A stretch of 64,000 nt of DNA from Sphingomonas kyeonggiensis (GCF_014196745.1 NZ_JACIEH010000004.1:62001-126000), one strand, 5' to 3'; shown: positions 1 to 9,299, counted from the first letter of the stretch. Made by a program: numbers and translations. Notes: generated by a model from the letters alone, not told the origin.

Positions 1-1
1 C

Positions 2-715
2 GGCGTGATCGCGTCGGTCACCGCGCAGCAGATCCTCAACAACTGCTACGATTCGGCGACGCTGAACAACATCTACTGCTCGCAGTTCTCGCGTTACCTC
101 GGCACCGGGACCGGGCCCAACGGCGAACTGCCCGGCGCGATCCGCAGCAACTCGCTGATCGTGGCGCCGCTGAACTACGCCAACCGCGTGCGTAAGGGCA
201 TCGACTTCGATGTGAGCTATCGCACGAGGCTTGGTGCCAATGCGTCGCTCAACTCGAGCCTGATCTACGTGCACAGCATCAAGGTCAGCGACTTCCAGGA
301 TCCGACCAATCCCAAGTTCGAGAATCGAATCCTGAGCGAGGTCGGCTATCCCGAGAACGAGTTCCGCTTCGACACCGACCTGAATGTCGGCGACGTGACG
401 TTCGGCTACCGCGCGCACTATATCGGCCCGATGTATGTGGGTGCGTGGGAGAACTTCAACGGCATCAACGGAGTGGGTCCGGCCAATGCCGACGCCAGCG
501 AGCCGAAGAAGTATCCGGCCATCCTCTACTCGGATCTGCGGTTCGAGTGGAACGTCGCGAACGGCGGCCGCAAGGACGCGTTCCAGTTCTATGCGGGCGT
601 CGACAACGTGACCAACCAGGCTCCGCCGCTCGGCTCGACCGCGACGGGTGCCGGCACGGCCATCTACGACTTCCGTGGTCGTACCTACTATTCGGGCTTC
701 CGCGCCCGGTTCTGA
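2..715 (+). CDS. TonB-dependent receptor, C-terminal part (5' end outside window)
   Basis: The reading frame is open to the left edge, so the gene is cut by the window. The 237 or so residues seen are alternating amphipathic beta strands with aromatic girdles and end in FRGRTYYSGFRARF, with the terminal Phe expected of an outer-membrane barrel. The part PAILYSDLRFEWNV...FYAGVDNVTNQAPPLG matches the last strands of sphingomonad TonB-dependent receptors, which import siderophores, glycans or other large nutrients. The plug domain is not visible, so the substrate cannot be guessed. A strong intrinsic terminator follows directly. Confidence 0.85.
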   Translation, partial: GVIASVTAQQILNNCYDSATLNNIYCSQFSRYLGTGTGPNGELPGAIRSNSLIVAPLNYANRVRKGIDFDVSYRTRLGANASLNSSLIYVHSIKVSDFQDPTNPKFENRILSEVGYPENEFRFDTDLNVGDVTFGYRAHYIGPMYVGAWENFNGINGVGPANADASEPKKYPAILYSDLRFEWNVANGGRKDAFQFYAGVDNVTNQAPPLGSTATGAGTAIYDFRGRTYYSGFRARF

Positions 716-742
716 TTGCTTCCGGCATCGGAATGACTTTGG

Positions 743-775
743 GGACGGTGACTTCGGTCACCGTCCTTTTTCTTT
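743..775 (+). terminator. Rho-independent terminator of the TonB receptor gene
   Basis: A perfect 10-bp stem, GGACGGTGAC / GTCACCGTCC, with a TTCG tetraloop is followed by TTTTTCTTT. It starts 27 bases after the receptor stop codon. Confidence 0.9.
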
Positions 776-933
776 GGCCAGATCCGCGACGGGCCGGGTT
801 GGCCCGCCTCCTCCCGGCAAGCGTCAGGCAGTCGCCGAGACGCGCGCGACAGTCGGCGCGCGGCCATCCATTCCAGAGGATAGGATTATGCCGGATCCTT
901 GCACGGCGCCGGCGTGTTCGCGTCCCGGCGCAC

Positions 934-1950
934 TCAGCGCCAGATGCGCTCGTAGCGCGGGCCCAGCCCGGTCAGCAGCTCGTACTGCGACAGGCCGCTC
1001 AGTGCGGCGGTCTCGGGCAAGGCATAGGACATCGCCACCCAATCGCCTTCGCCGATCCCCGGCAGCGCGGTCACGTCGATCGCGGTCAGGTCCATCGAGA
1101 CGCGACCGATCAGCGGCAGGGTGATACCCTCGGCCGAGGCCAGCCCCTTGCCCGAGAAGCAGCGCAGATAGCCATCGGCATAGCCGAGGTTGAGGATCGC
1201 CACTTCGGTATCCGCCGGCGCGATCCAAGTGGCATTGTACCCCACGCTGTCGCCCGCCCGCACCGTGCGGCGCTGCAGGACCTGCGCTTCCGGCGTGGCG
1301 ACCTGGCGGATCGCGTCATGCCCGGGCCGCTGCCAGCCGCCATAAAGCGCGATGCCCGGCCGGGTGAGATCGAAGGCATAGTCGGCGCCGAGCGCGATGC
1401 CCGCCGAATTGGCGAGGCTCATCCGCTTCGCCGCGGTCCGCCCTTTGAGCGCACCGAACGCGGCCAGCTGGCGCGCGTTGAGCGGCACATCCTCATCGGC
1501 AGAAACCAGGTGGCTCAGCAGCGTCTCGATCACCAGCCCGTCGAGCAGCCCCGCGCCGATCTCCTCCGCCGATACGCCGAGCCGGTTCATGCCGGTGTCG
1601 ACCATCACGTCGCACGGCCGCCCGGTCGGCTTCCAGCGCCGCACCTGCTCGGCCGTGCTCAGCACCGGGCGCGCATAGGGCGCATCGAGCGGATCCTCGG
1701 CACGCAGCCCGTGCAACACCGAGACGCTGAGCCCCAGATCGGCCAGCGCCGCCGCCTCGGCCCAGGTGGCGACGAAGAAGTCGCGGCATCCCGCCTCGGC
1801 CAGTCGGCGCGCCACGTCGCGCGAACCCAGCCCATAGCCGTTCGCCTTGATCGCGGCGCCGCACGCGGCGGCGCCGCTCAGCTTCGCCAGATGCCGCCAG
1901 TTCGAGACGAGCGCGGCGCTGTCCAGCCGCAGGCGCAGGGGTGCAGTCAT
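934..1950 (-). CDS. alr: Alanine racemase
   Basis: This PLP enzyme interconverts L- and D-alanine in the cytoplasm for peptidoglycan synthesis. The 338-aa product carries the PLP-lysine motif AAIKANGYGLG (Lys35), the MVDTGMNRLG motif, and the second catalytic base in SVGYNATW (Tyr238). It is slightly shorter than the usual 350-380 aa. The frame stays open far upstream, but MTAPLRLRLD is the start that fits the family N-terminus. No clear Shine-Dalgarno sequence is visible, so the start is less certain than the gene. It lies 50 bases downstream of a same-strand MFS gene and may be read through from it. Confidence 0.93.
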   Translation of the reverse strand: MTAPLRLRLDSAALVSNWRHLAKLSGAAACGAAIKANGYGLGSRDVARRLAEAGCRDFFVATWAEAAALADLGLSVSVLHGLRAEDPLDAPYARPVLSTAEQVRRWKPTGRPCDVMVDTGMNRLGVSAEEIGAGLLDGLVIETLLSHLVSADEDVPLNARQLAAFGALKGRTAAKRMSLANSAGIALGADYAFDLTRPGIALYGGWQRPGHDAIRQVATPEAQVLQRRTVRAGDSVGYNATWIAPADTEVAILNLGYADGYLRCFSGKGLASAEGITLPLIGRVSMDLTAIDVTALPGIGEGDWVAMSYALPETAALSGLSQYELLTGLGPRYERIWR

Positions 1951-2000
1951 GTGCCAGCGGTTACGGGGTGCGCCCCCGTGCCGCAATGGCCGCGACCCAT

Positions 2001-3599
2001 TCAAAGATGGGGATGGACCTTGCGCTGCGGTTTCACCGTCTCGGTCAGCCCCAGCGCCGTGACCAGCAGCGCCATCGCCACCACCGCCATCGTGTACCAC
2101 AGCCCGGCATAGGGATCGCCGGTCCGCGCGACGATGTACTGGCTGATGAAAGGCAGGAAGCCGCCGAAATAGCCGGTGCCCAGGTGATAGGGGATCGACA
2201 TCGAGGAATAGCGGATCCGGCTGGGGAACATCTCGCTGAGCAGCGCCGCGACCGGGCCATAGGTCGCCCCCGCCAGCGCCATCAGCCCGAGCATCGCCAG
2301 CACGATCACCGCGATGTTGCCGGTCGAGGGCACGATCCGCTCGAGCTTGTACCCTGCCGCCGCCAGCGTCGCGTCGAGCCCGGCCGGGCGCATGTCCGGC
2401 ACCGGCACGCCGCCGACGGTCACCACCACCGCATCGGCCTTCATCGTCTTGTAGGCGATGCCCTTCTTCGAAAGGTGATCGAGGATCTGGCCGCAAGCAT
2501 CGGCCTGCTTGGCGGCAAAGGGATCATATTTGCAGTTCGGCCCGCGCACGACCACCGGCGCGCGCCTGGCCGATTCCGCCAGCCCCGGATTGGCCGCCGC
2601 ACCGATCGTCCAGAACAGCGGGAAGAGCAGCACCAGGGTCAGCGCATAGCCGATCACGATCGGCTTCTTGCGCCCGATCCGGTCCGACAGATGCCCGAAC
2701 AGCACGAAGAAGCCGCAGCCGACCAGCGCCGCACCGCCGCAGATCAGCTGCGCGGTGGTCGGGTCCACCCGCATTGGCCCGGTGAGGAACGACAGCACCG
2801 AGAACATCGAGGTGTACCAGATCACCGTCAGCCCGGCCGCGATGCCGAACAGCGCGATGAACAGCCGCGGCAGGTTGCCCGGATAGGTGAAGCTCTCGAG
2901 GAACGGGTTGCTCGCGGTCTCGCCGGCTTCCTTCATCGCCTTGAACACCGGGCTCTCGGACAGCTTGAGGCGCATCCACAGCGACACGGCGAGCAGCAGG
3001 ATCGAGAAGAGGAAGGGCAGCCGCCAGCCCCAGGCCTCCCAGGTCGCGGCGGGCATCGGGGTCTTGAACGCCAGCACCACCGCCAGGCTCAAGATGAAGC
3101 CGCCGACCACGCTCGCCTGGATGAAGCTGGTGTGGAAGCCGGCGCGGCCGCCTGGCGAATGCTCGGCGACATAGATGGCGGCGCCGCCATATTCGCCGCC
3201 CAGCGCCAGGCCCTGCGCCACGCGCATGATCAGGATCAGCACCGGCGCCGCCACGCCGATCGCGGCATAGCCCGGCACCAGGCCGATGCCGGCGGTGGCC
3301 AGACCCATCACGGTGATGGTGACGAGGAACGTGTATTTCCGCCCCATCCTGTCGCCGAGATAGCCGAACAGCACCGCGCCGAGCGGCCGGAAGCCGAACC
3401 CGACGGCGAACGCGGCCCAGGCGAGCAGGCTCGCCAGCACGTCGTTGCCCGCCGGGAAGAAAGTATGCTGCAGGATGCCGGTGGCGGTCAGCGTGCCCCA
3501 GATGAAGAAGTCATACCATTCGAAGATCGTGCCCAGCGACGATGCGCCGATCACCAGCCGGATGTCCTTGCCCGTCGGCTCGCTCGCGCCGTCCGTCAT
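2001..3599 (-). CDS. MFS transporter, metabolite:H+ symporter (MHS) family
   Basis: The 532-aa protein begins with the MHS signature IGASSLGTIFEWYDFFIWG and has the loop motif GYLGDRMGRKYTF, as in ProP/KgtP-type proton symporters for organic acids or osmolytes in the inner membrane. It is about 90 residues longer than typical MHS proteins. The extra length is a soluble insert after TM8 (about residues 315-425) containing NCKYDPFAAKQADACGQIL with two cysteines, probably a periplasmic or cytoplasmic loop domain. The substrate is not predictable. It is transcribed toward alr. Confidence 0.85.
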   Translation of the reverse strand: MTDGASEPTGKDIRLVIGASSLGTIFEWYDFFIWGTLTATGILQHTFFPAGNDVLASLLAWAAFAVGFGFRPLGAVLFGYLGDRMGRKYTFLVTITVMGLATAGIGLVPGYAAIGVAAPVLILIMRVAQGLALGGEYGGAAIYVAEHSPGGRAGFHTSFIQASVVGGFILSLAVVLAFKTPMPAATWEAWGWRLPFLFSILLLAVSLWMRLKLSESPVFKAMKEAGETASNPFLESFTYPGNLPRLFIALFGIAAGLTVIWYTSMFSVLSFLTGPMRVDPTTAQLICGGAALVGCGFFVLFGHLSDRIGRKKPIVIGYALTLVLLFPLFWTIGAAANPGLAESARRAPVVVRGPNCKYDPFAAKQADACGQILDHLSKKGIAYKTMKADAVVVTVGGVPVPDMRPAGLDATLAAAGYKLERIVPSTGNIAVIVLAMLGLMALAGATYGPVAALLSEMFPSRIRYSSMSIPYHLGTGYFGGFLPFISQYIVARTGDPYAGLWYTMAVVAMALLVTALGLTETVKPQRKVHPHL

Positions 3600-3675
3600 G
3601 TGGGTGCCCTTCCCCTGAATTCGGGCGCGAGCTTAGCGGCTTGGGGATATGCGGCAAGACAAGTCCGGACAGGGC

Positions 3676-4938
3676 CTATTGCCAGATCAGCATCGCCGCC
3701 GCCGCCGCGCCCATCACCAGGGTCGCCGCCCAGCCGAGCCAGAGCAGCGGGCCCCTGATTCGGAACTCGCCCATCACGCTCCTGCGCGTGGCGATGATCA
3801 TCATCACCGCCATGATCGGCACCGCGGCGAAGCCGTTGACCACCGCGCTCCAGAACAGCGCCTGGATCGGCGGAATGTCCGACCAGTCGAGCGCGATGCC
3901 GAGCAGGGTCGCCAGCGCGATCACGCCGTAGAAGCCCGGCGCATCGGCCACCTTGTGCTCCAGCCCGCAGCGCCAGCCGCGCGCATTGCTCACCGCGAAG
4001 CCCGCCGAGCCCGCCAGCACCGGCACCGCGAGCAGGCCGGTGCCGATGATACCGATCGCGAACAGCGCGAAGGCGAAGTCCCCCGCCACCGGCTGCAGCG
4101 CCTTGGCGGCATCGGCGGCGGTGTCGATCTGGGTCACGCCCTGCTGGTGCAGCGTCGCCGCCGCCGCGATCATGATCGCCAGCGCGATCACGTTGGAGAA
4201 GGCCATGCCGACCAGCGTGTCGATCCGCATCCGCTTGATCTCGCGCGGCGCCTGGTCCGGCGCCTCGTTCAGCGGCCTGGCCTCGTCGTCATCCTCGATC
4301 TCCTCCACTTCCTGCGCGGTCTGCCAGAAGAAGAGATAGGGGCTGATCGTCGTGCCGAAGATCGCGACCACCGTGGCGATCGCCTGCGGCCCGCTGAGCC
4401 TGGGCACCACCAGCCCGGTTGCCGCCGCCGCCCAGTCGACCTTCACCACGATCACCACCGCGGCATAGGCGAGCAGCGACAGGGTCAGCCATTTCAGCAC
4501 GCGCGCATAGCGGTGATAGGGCACGAACACCTGCAGCATCAGGCTGACGAAGGCGAAGAAGATCGTGAACCAATGGTCGCCCCAGCCGACGACCAGCTGC
4601 GCCGCGTCGCCCATCGCGGCGATGTCCGCGCCGATGTTGATCGTGTTGGCGACGAACAGGATGGTGACGAGCAGGGTCAGCAGCCAGCGCGGCATCACGT
4701 CGCGCATGTTCTCGGCCAGGCCCTTGCCGCTCACCCGCCCGATATGCGCGCTCACCAGCTGCACCGCCGACATCAGCGGATAGGTGAGCACCATCGTCCA
4801 CATCAGCCCATAGCCGAACTGGGCGCCGGCCTGGGAATAGGTTGCGATGCCGCTGGGATCGTCGTCCGCCGCGCCGGTGATCAGCCCGGGGCCAAGTTGC
4901 TTGGTTACCGAGGTTTTTTCACTGTTCTTCTCGGTCAT
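3676..4938 (-). CDS. Nramp/SLC11-related metal transporter with variant motifs
   Basis: The 420-aa polytopic protein has the Nramp fold: LGPGLITGAADDDPSG at the start of TM1 (DPSG at residues 27-30) and GTTISPYLFFWQTAQEVEE in TM6 (SPY at 199-201). Classical Mn/Fe transporters (MntH) have DPGN in TM1 and MPH in TM6, whose Asn and Met ligate transition metals. Both are replaced here, as in the Nramp-related Mg2+ transporters (NRMT). An acidic cytoplasmic loop (EVEEIEDDDEARPL) follows TM6. I infer Mg2+ or another hard divalent ion rather than Mn2+. The gene stands alone and a lectin-like gene is divergent from it. Confidence 0.85.
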   Translation of the reverse strand: MTEKNSEKTSVTKQLGPGLITGAADDDPSGIATYSQAGAQFGYGLMWTMVLTYPLMSAVQLVSAHIGRVSGKGLAENMRDVMPRWLLTLLVTILFVANTINIGADIAAMGDAAQLVVGWGDHWFTIFFAFVSLMLQVFVPYHRYARVLKWLTLSLLAYAAVVIVVKVDWAAAATGLVVPRLSGPQAIATVVAIFGTTISPYLFFWQTAQEVEEIEDDDEARPLNEAPDQAPREIKRMRIDTLVGMAFSNVIALAIMIAAAATLHQQGVTQIDTAADAAKALQPVAGDFAFALFAIGIIGTGLLAVPVLAGSAGFAVSNARGWRCGLEHKVADAPGFYGVIALATLLGIALDWSDIPPIQALFWSAVVNGFAAVPIMAVMMIIATRRSVMGEFRIRGPLLWLGWAATLVMGAAAAAMLIWQ

Positions 4939-5126
4939 GCAGGCTCCGGGGATCGTGACGATCGCACAACCTTATCGATTGCCTGACGTTCCCGGATCAA
5001 CCCAGATTAAAGTGCTAGCGCCCACGCCGCACCGATCCGGTTCCAATGCCGTTTGCATCAAATCACCGGACAGGGGAGCGTCGCCGCAACCCGCGTCATG
5101 GGACGCGGCACGAGGGGGAGATTCAC

Positions 5127-5429
5127 ATGTCCGGCGACAATCCCGATTTTCCGATCGGCACCTGCGCGACGAGCTGGTTCGACAGCAACCACACGCTGCA
5201 CATCCGCGTCTATTCGAGCGACGGCTACACGATCAGCGAACGCTGCAACGACGGCCAGGGCTGGGTCGCCGGCGCGTCCTTCCCGGGCTCGCAGGCCTCG
5301 GTCACCGTGTGGCAGGACTCGGCCGGCGAGCACATCCGCCTCTACGTCACCGGCGGCGACGTCACGACCGAATATTGCAGCGATCCCGGCACCTCGGGCT
5401 GGACCAAGGGCGCCTACACCCAGCCCTGA
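5127..5429 (+). CDS. RSL-like fucose-binding lectin (two-repeat beta-propeller blade protein)
   Basis: The 100-aa protein has two tandem repeats with the blade pattern of the fucose lectins RSL (Ralstonia) and AAL: HIRVYSSDGYTISERC-NDGQGWVAG and HIRLYVTGGDVTTEYCSD-GTSGWTKGAYT. In RSL each site uses one Arg, one Glu and two Trp. Arg27/Glu38/Trp46 and Arg71/Glu82/Trp92 are present, but the second stacking Trp of each site is replaced by Asn41 and Ser85. There is no signal peptide, as in RSL. A GGGGGAG ribosome-binding site precedes ATG 5127 by 6 bases. RSL works as a trimer forming a six-bladed propeller; I infer the same here, with altered sugar preference. Confidence 0.8.
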   Translation: MSGDNPDFPIGTCATSWFDSNHTLHIRVYSSDGYTISERCNDGQGWVAGASFPGSQASVTVWQDSAGEHIRLYVTGGDVTTEYCSDPGTSGWTKGAYTQP

Positions 5430-5445
5430 GCCTGGCCAACATAGG

Positions 5446-5471
5446 TCCTCCCCCGGCAGGGGGAGGATTTT
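5446..5471 (+). terminator. Intrinsic terminator of the lectin gene
   Basis: A perfect 9-bp stem TCCTCCCCC / GGGGGAGGA with loop GGCA is followed by TTTT, 17 bases after the lectin stop codon. The stem resembles the interspersed repeats at 11311 and 58852, so a repeat may have been recruited as terminator. Confidence 0.75.
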
Positions 5472-5478
5472 ACGCTTC

Positions 5479-8091
5479 TCAGTCCAGGTTCGGCCGCAGA
5501 TAGCGCGTCGCCAGCGCGACATCGATTCCGCGACGCTGCGCATAATCCTCGAGCTGGTCCTGGCCGATCCGCGCCACGCCGAAATACTCGGCCTGCGGGT
5601 GCCCGAAATAGAAGCCCGAGACCGCTGCGGTCGGCAGCATCGCGAAGCTCTCCGTCAGCGAGATGCCGGTCCTGTGATGCGCGTCGAGCATCTTGAACAG
5701 GATCGGCTTCAGGCTGTGCTCGGGGCAGGCGGGATAGCCCGGCGCCGGGCGGATGCCGCGATACTGCTCGCGGATCAGCGCCTCGTTGTCGAGCTGCTCG
5801 CCCTCGGCATAGCCCCATAGCGACGTGCGGGTGAACTGGTGCAGCCGCTCGGCGAACGCCTCGGCGAGGCGGTCCGCCAGCGCCTTGAGCAGGATGTCCG
5901 AATAGTCGTCGATCGCGTTCTTGAAGCGCGCCAGATGCGGCTCGATGCCGTGGATCGAGACCGCGAAGCCGCCGATCCAGTCGCCGTCATGATCGATGAA
6001 ATCGGCCAGGCACATGTTCGCCCGGCCTTCGCGCTTGGCGATCTGCTGGCGCAGCATCGGCAGGCGGAAATGCTCCTCGTCCTGGACATGGACGACGATG
6101 TCGTCGCCCTCGCGCGCGCACGGCCACAGCCCGACCACGCCGCGCGCGGTCAGCCATTTCTCGTCGATGACCTTGTCGAGCATCTTCTGCGCATCGGCGA
6201 ACAGCGACGAAGCGCTCTCGCCGACCACCTCGTCGGTCAGGATCGCCGGGTAGTTGCCCGCCAGCTCCCAGGCACGGAAGAACGGCGTCCAGTCGATATA
6301 CTGGCGCAGGTCCTTCAGGTCCCAGTCGTCGAACGCGTGTACGCCGGGCATGCGCGGCTTGGCCGGCTTCAGGCTCATGTCCGCCTCGAACGCATTGTCG
6401 CGCGCCTTTTCGAGCGGCAACAGCTCGCTCTGCCCGCGGCCGGCGCGCGCCTGGCGCACCTGCTCGTACTCGGCCGCGACCTTGGCAACATAATCGTCGC
6501 GCTGCGTCTCCGAGACCAGCGCGGTGGCCACGCCGACGGCGCGCGAGGCGTCGAGCACGTGCACCACCGGCCCCTTGTACATCGGCTCGATCTTGAGCGC
6601 GGTGTGCACCCGGCTGGTGGTCGCGCCGCCGATCAGCAGCGGCATCGTCATGTTCGAGCGCTGCATCTCCTCGGCGACGGTGACCATCTCGTCGAGCGAA
6701 GGCGTGATCAGCCCCGAAAGCCCGATCATGTCCGCGTCATTCTCGTTCGCGGCCTTGAGGATGTCCGTCCAGGGCACCATCACGCCCATGTCGATCACTT
6801 CGAAGCCGTTGCACTGCAGGACGACGCCGACGATGTTCTTGCCGATATCGTGCACGTCGCCCTTCACGGTCGCCATGATCACGCAGCCCTTGGCCTTGGC
6901 GCCTTCCGACTTCTCGGCCTCGATATAGGGCATCAGGTGCGCGACGGCCTTCTTCATCACGCGCGCCGACTTCACCACCTGGGGCAGGAACATCTTGCCC
7001 GATCCGAACAGGTCGCCGACCACGTTCATGCCGTCCATCAGCGGACCCTCGATCACCTGGATCGGGCGCCCGCCCGCGGCGAACACCGCCTGGCGGCACT
7101 CCTCGGTATCCTCGACGACATGCGCGTCGATGCCCTTGACCAGGGCATGCTCCAATCGCTTCTCGACCGCCCAGCCGCGCCACTCCGCCGCCTGCTTCTC
7201 CGCCACCGCATCGGTGCCGCGGAACTTCTCGGCGAGCGCGACCAGCCGGTCGCCGGCCTCGGGATCCTTGTTGAGGATCACGTCCTCGCAGGCCTTGCGC
7301 AGCTCGGGCTCGATCTGGTCGTACACGTCGAGCTGACCGGCGTTGACGATCGCCATGTCCATGCCCGCAGGGATCGCATAATAGAGGAACACCGAGTGCA
7401 TCGCCTTGCGCACCGGCTCGTTGCCGCGGAACGAGAAGCTCAGGTTCGATAGGCCGCCCGAGATATGGCAATGCGGGCAGCGCGCCTTGATCTCGCGGCA
7501 CGCTTCGATGAAGTCGACGCCGTAGTTGTTGTGCTCCTCGATGCCCGTCGCCACCGCGAACACATTGGGATCGAAGATGATGTCTTCGGGCGGGAAACCG
7601 ATGCCTACCAGGAGGTTATAGGCGCGCTCGCAGATCTCGACCTTGCGCGCCTGGGTGTCGGCCTGGCCGGTCTCGTCGAACGCCATGACGACCACCGCGG
7701 CGCCGTACGCCATGCACTTGCGCGCATGCTCGAGGAACTGGTCGACGCCTTCCTTCATGCTGATCGAGTTGACGATCGGCTTGCCCGATACGCACTTCAG
7801 GCCCGCCTCGATAACGTCCCATTTCGAGCTGTCGACCATCACCGGAATCCGCGCGATGTCGGGCTCGGCCTGGATCAGCTTGAGGAAGGTGGTCATCGCC
7901 TCGTGCGCGTCGAGCAGGCCCTCGTCCATGTTGACGTCGAGCACCTGCGCGCCGGCCTCCACCTGCTGCAGCGCCACCTCGACGGCGGCGGCATAGTCCC
8001 CGTTCATGATCAGCTTCTTGAAGCGCGCGGAGCCGGTGACGTTGGTGCGCTCGCCGATATTGACGAAGTTGGTGGAGGAGGCGGTGGTCAT
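5479..8091 (-). CDS. metH: Methionine synthase, pterin-, cobalamin- and activation-domain subunit
   Basis: The 870-aa protein corresponds to MetH without the homocysteine domain. It begins at the pterin-binding barrel (FVNIGERTNVTGS...VLDVNMDEG). The cap and B12-binding domains follow, with the cobalamin His motif VHDIGKNIVGVVL and GLSGLITPSLDEM. The C-terminal AdoMet activation domain contains RIRP-like RGIRPAPGYPACPEH. It transfers the methyl group of methyltetrahydrofolate via cob(I)alamin to homocysteine bound on the partner encoded just upstream. I chose MTTASSTNF because residues before it come from a palindromic repeat. Splitting MetH in two is usual in this group. It is the last gene of the metF operon. 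Confidence 0.95.
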   Translation of the reverse strand: MTTASSTNFVNIGERTNVTGSARFKKLIMNGDYAAAVEVALQQVEAGAQVLDVNMDEGLLDAHEAMTTFLKLIQAEPDIARIPVMVDSSKWDVIEAGLKCVSGKPIVNSISMKEGVDQFLEHARKCMAYGAAVVVMAFDETGQADTQARKVEICERAYNLLVGIGFPPEDIIFDPNVFAVATGIEEHNNYGVDFIEACREIKARCPHCHISGGLSNLSFSFRGNEPVRKAMHSVFLYYAIPAGMDMAIVNAGQLDVYDQIEPELRKACEDVILNKDPEAGDRLVALAEKFRGTDAVAEKQAAEWRGWAVEKRLEHALVKGIDAHVVEDTEECRQAVFAAGGRPIQVIEGPLMDGMNVVGDLFGSGKMFLPQVVKSARVMKKAVAHLMPYIEAEKSEGAKAKGCVIMATVKGDVHDIGKNIVGVVLQCNGFEVIDMGVMVPWTDILKAANENDADMIGLSGLITPSLDEMVTVAEEMQRSNMTMPLLIGGATTSRVHTALKIEPMYKGPVVHVLDASRAVGVATALVSETQRDDYVAKVAAEYEQVRQARAGRGQSELLPLEKARDNAFEADMSLKPAKPRMPGVHAFDDWDLKDLRQYIDWTPFFRAWELAGNYPAILTDEVVGESASSLFADAQKMLDKVIDEKWLTARGVVGLWPCAREGDDIVVHVQDEEHFRLPMLRQQIAKREGRANMCLADFIDHDGDWIGGFAVSIHGIEPHLARFKNAIDDYSDILLKALADRLAEAFAERLHQFTRTSLWGYAEGEQLDNEALIREQYRGIRPAPGYPACPEHSLKPILFKMLDAHHRTGISLTESFAMLPTAAVSGFYFGHPQAEYFGVARIGQDQLEDYAQRRGIDVALATRYLRPNLD

Positions 8092-8120
8092 TGGTCTTCT
8101 TTCTTCCTTCCCCTTCTTCC

Positions 8121-8235
8121 CCCTCTCCCGCTTGCGGGAGAGGGTCGGGGTGAGGGTGAGTCGTGTAAGTTTCAAACGTCGTCAGTGAGGCCAGCTTGCA
8201 CCCTCACCCAACCCTCTCCCGCAAGCGGGAGAGGG
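8121..8235. repeat. Paired palindromic repeat (family A) between the two metH genes
   Basis: Two 24-base palindromes, CCCTCTCCCGC-TT-GCGGGAGAGGG (8121-8144) and its counterpart with AA in the centre (8212-8235), flank a spacer whose ends (GGGGTGAGGGTG and CACCCTCACCC) also pair. The whole element is thus a nested inverted repeat, like the REP/BIME elements of other proteobacteria. A sister copy lies at 24031-24181. It sits inside a transcription unit and could modulate mRNA stability or expression between the two metH genes. Confidence 0.8.
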
Positions 8236-8238
8236 CTA

Positions 8239-9285
8239 TTACGCCGCCATCGTGAACGGCTCGAGGCCCGCCAGCCGGGTGCGCACTTCCGGCGTCGGGA
8301 TCGGCCGCGCGGGGAGGCCCGCCACCGCATCCGCGATCGCCTTGATGTGCGCCGGGGTCGAGCCGCAGCATCCGCCCAGCACATTGACCTGGCCGGCATC
8401 GGCCCATTCCTTGACCAGCCCGGCGGTGGTCACCGGCGCCTCGTCATAGGCGCCCAGCTCGTTGGGCAGGCCGGCGTTCGGATAGACCATGATCAGCGTG
8501 TCGCAGATGCCGCTCAGCGTCTTCACGTGCGGGCGCAGCTGCTCGGCGCCGAACGAGCAGTTGAGCCCGATCGTCAGCGGCTTGGCATGGCGGATGGCGT
8601 GCCAGAACGCCTCGACTGTGTGGCCCGAAAGGTTACGCCCCGAAAGATCGGTCAGCGTCATCGACAGCATGATCGGCAGGTCGCGGCCCAGGTCGTTGGC
8701 CGCCTCGATCGCCGCCATCACGCCGGCCTTGGCGTTGAGCGTGTCGAACACCGTCTCGATCAGCACGAAGTCGATCCCGCCCTCGACCAGGGCGTCGATC
8801 TGCTCGCGGTACACGTCTTTCAGATAGTCGAAGTCGATCTCGCGATAGCCGGGATCGTTGACGTCCGGGCTCAGCGACAGCGTCTTGTTGGTCGGCCCCA
8901 GCGCGCCGGCGACGAAGCGCGGGCGGCCGTCCTTCGCCTCGAACTGGTCGGCGATGCTGCGCGCCAGCTTCGCGCTCTCGACATTGATCTCGCGCACCAG
9001 ATGCTCGGCGCCGTAATCGGCCTGGCTGATCCGGTTGGCCGAGAAGGTGTTGGTCTCGGCGATGTCCGCCCCCGCCTCGAAATAGGCGCGGTGGATGCTC
9101 GCCGGCACCTCGGGCTTGGTCAGCGCGAGGATGTCGTTGTTGCCCTTCTGGTCGTGCGAAAGGCCAAGGTCGCCGGCATAGGCGGCCTCATCGAGCTTCC
9201 AGTTCTGGATCTCGGTGCCGAACGCCCCGTCGGTGATCAGGATGCGCTTGGCGGCCTCGGCCAGCAGTTTCTCGCGTGCAGTCAT
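8239..9285 (-). CDS. metH: Methionine synthase, homocysteine-binding (zinc) subunit
   Basis: This 348-aa protein is the homocysteine S-methyltransferase domain. ILITDGAFGTEIQ opens the barrel, and the zinc-cysteine motifs are GLNCSFGAEQLRPHV and GGCCGSTPAHI near the C-terminus. It presents activated homocysteine to the cobalamin subunit encoded next. Two adjacent ATGs occur (9288 and 9285). The GGGAAG motif lies too close to the first and 5 bases from the second, so I prefer 9285. It lies between metF and the larger metH gene on the minus strand, separated from each by palindromic repeats. Confidence 0.93.
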   Translation of the reverse strand: MTAREKLLAEAAKRILITDGAFGTEIQNWKLDEAAYAGDLGLSHDQKGNNDILALTKPEVPASIHRAYFEAGADIAETNTFSANRISQADYGAEHLVREINVESAKLARSIADQFEAKDGRPRFVAGALGPTNKTLSLSPDVNDPGYREIDFDYLKDVYREQIDALVEGGIDFVLIETVFDTLNAKAGVMAAIEAANDLGRDLPIMLSMTLTDLSGRNLSGHTVEAFWHAIRHAKPLTIGLNCSFGAEQLRPHVKTLSGICDTLIMVYPNAGLPNELGAYDEAPVTTAGLVKEWADAGQVNVLGGCCGSTPAHIKAIADAVAGLPARPIPTPEVRTRLAGLEPFTMAA

Positions 9286-9299
9286 CATAACTTCCCAAT

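Noticed and set aside
445..2112. Long open frame on the plus strand across the receptor end and alr
   Set aside because: Arg/Pro-rich translation without domains, antisense to alr. It is a typical shadow frame of high-GC DNA.
8092..8175. 28-codon N-terminal extension of the larger metH frame
   Set aside because: It is encoded by the palindromic repeat and not by MetH-like sequence.
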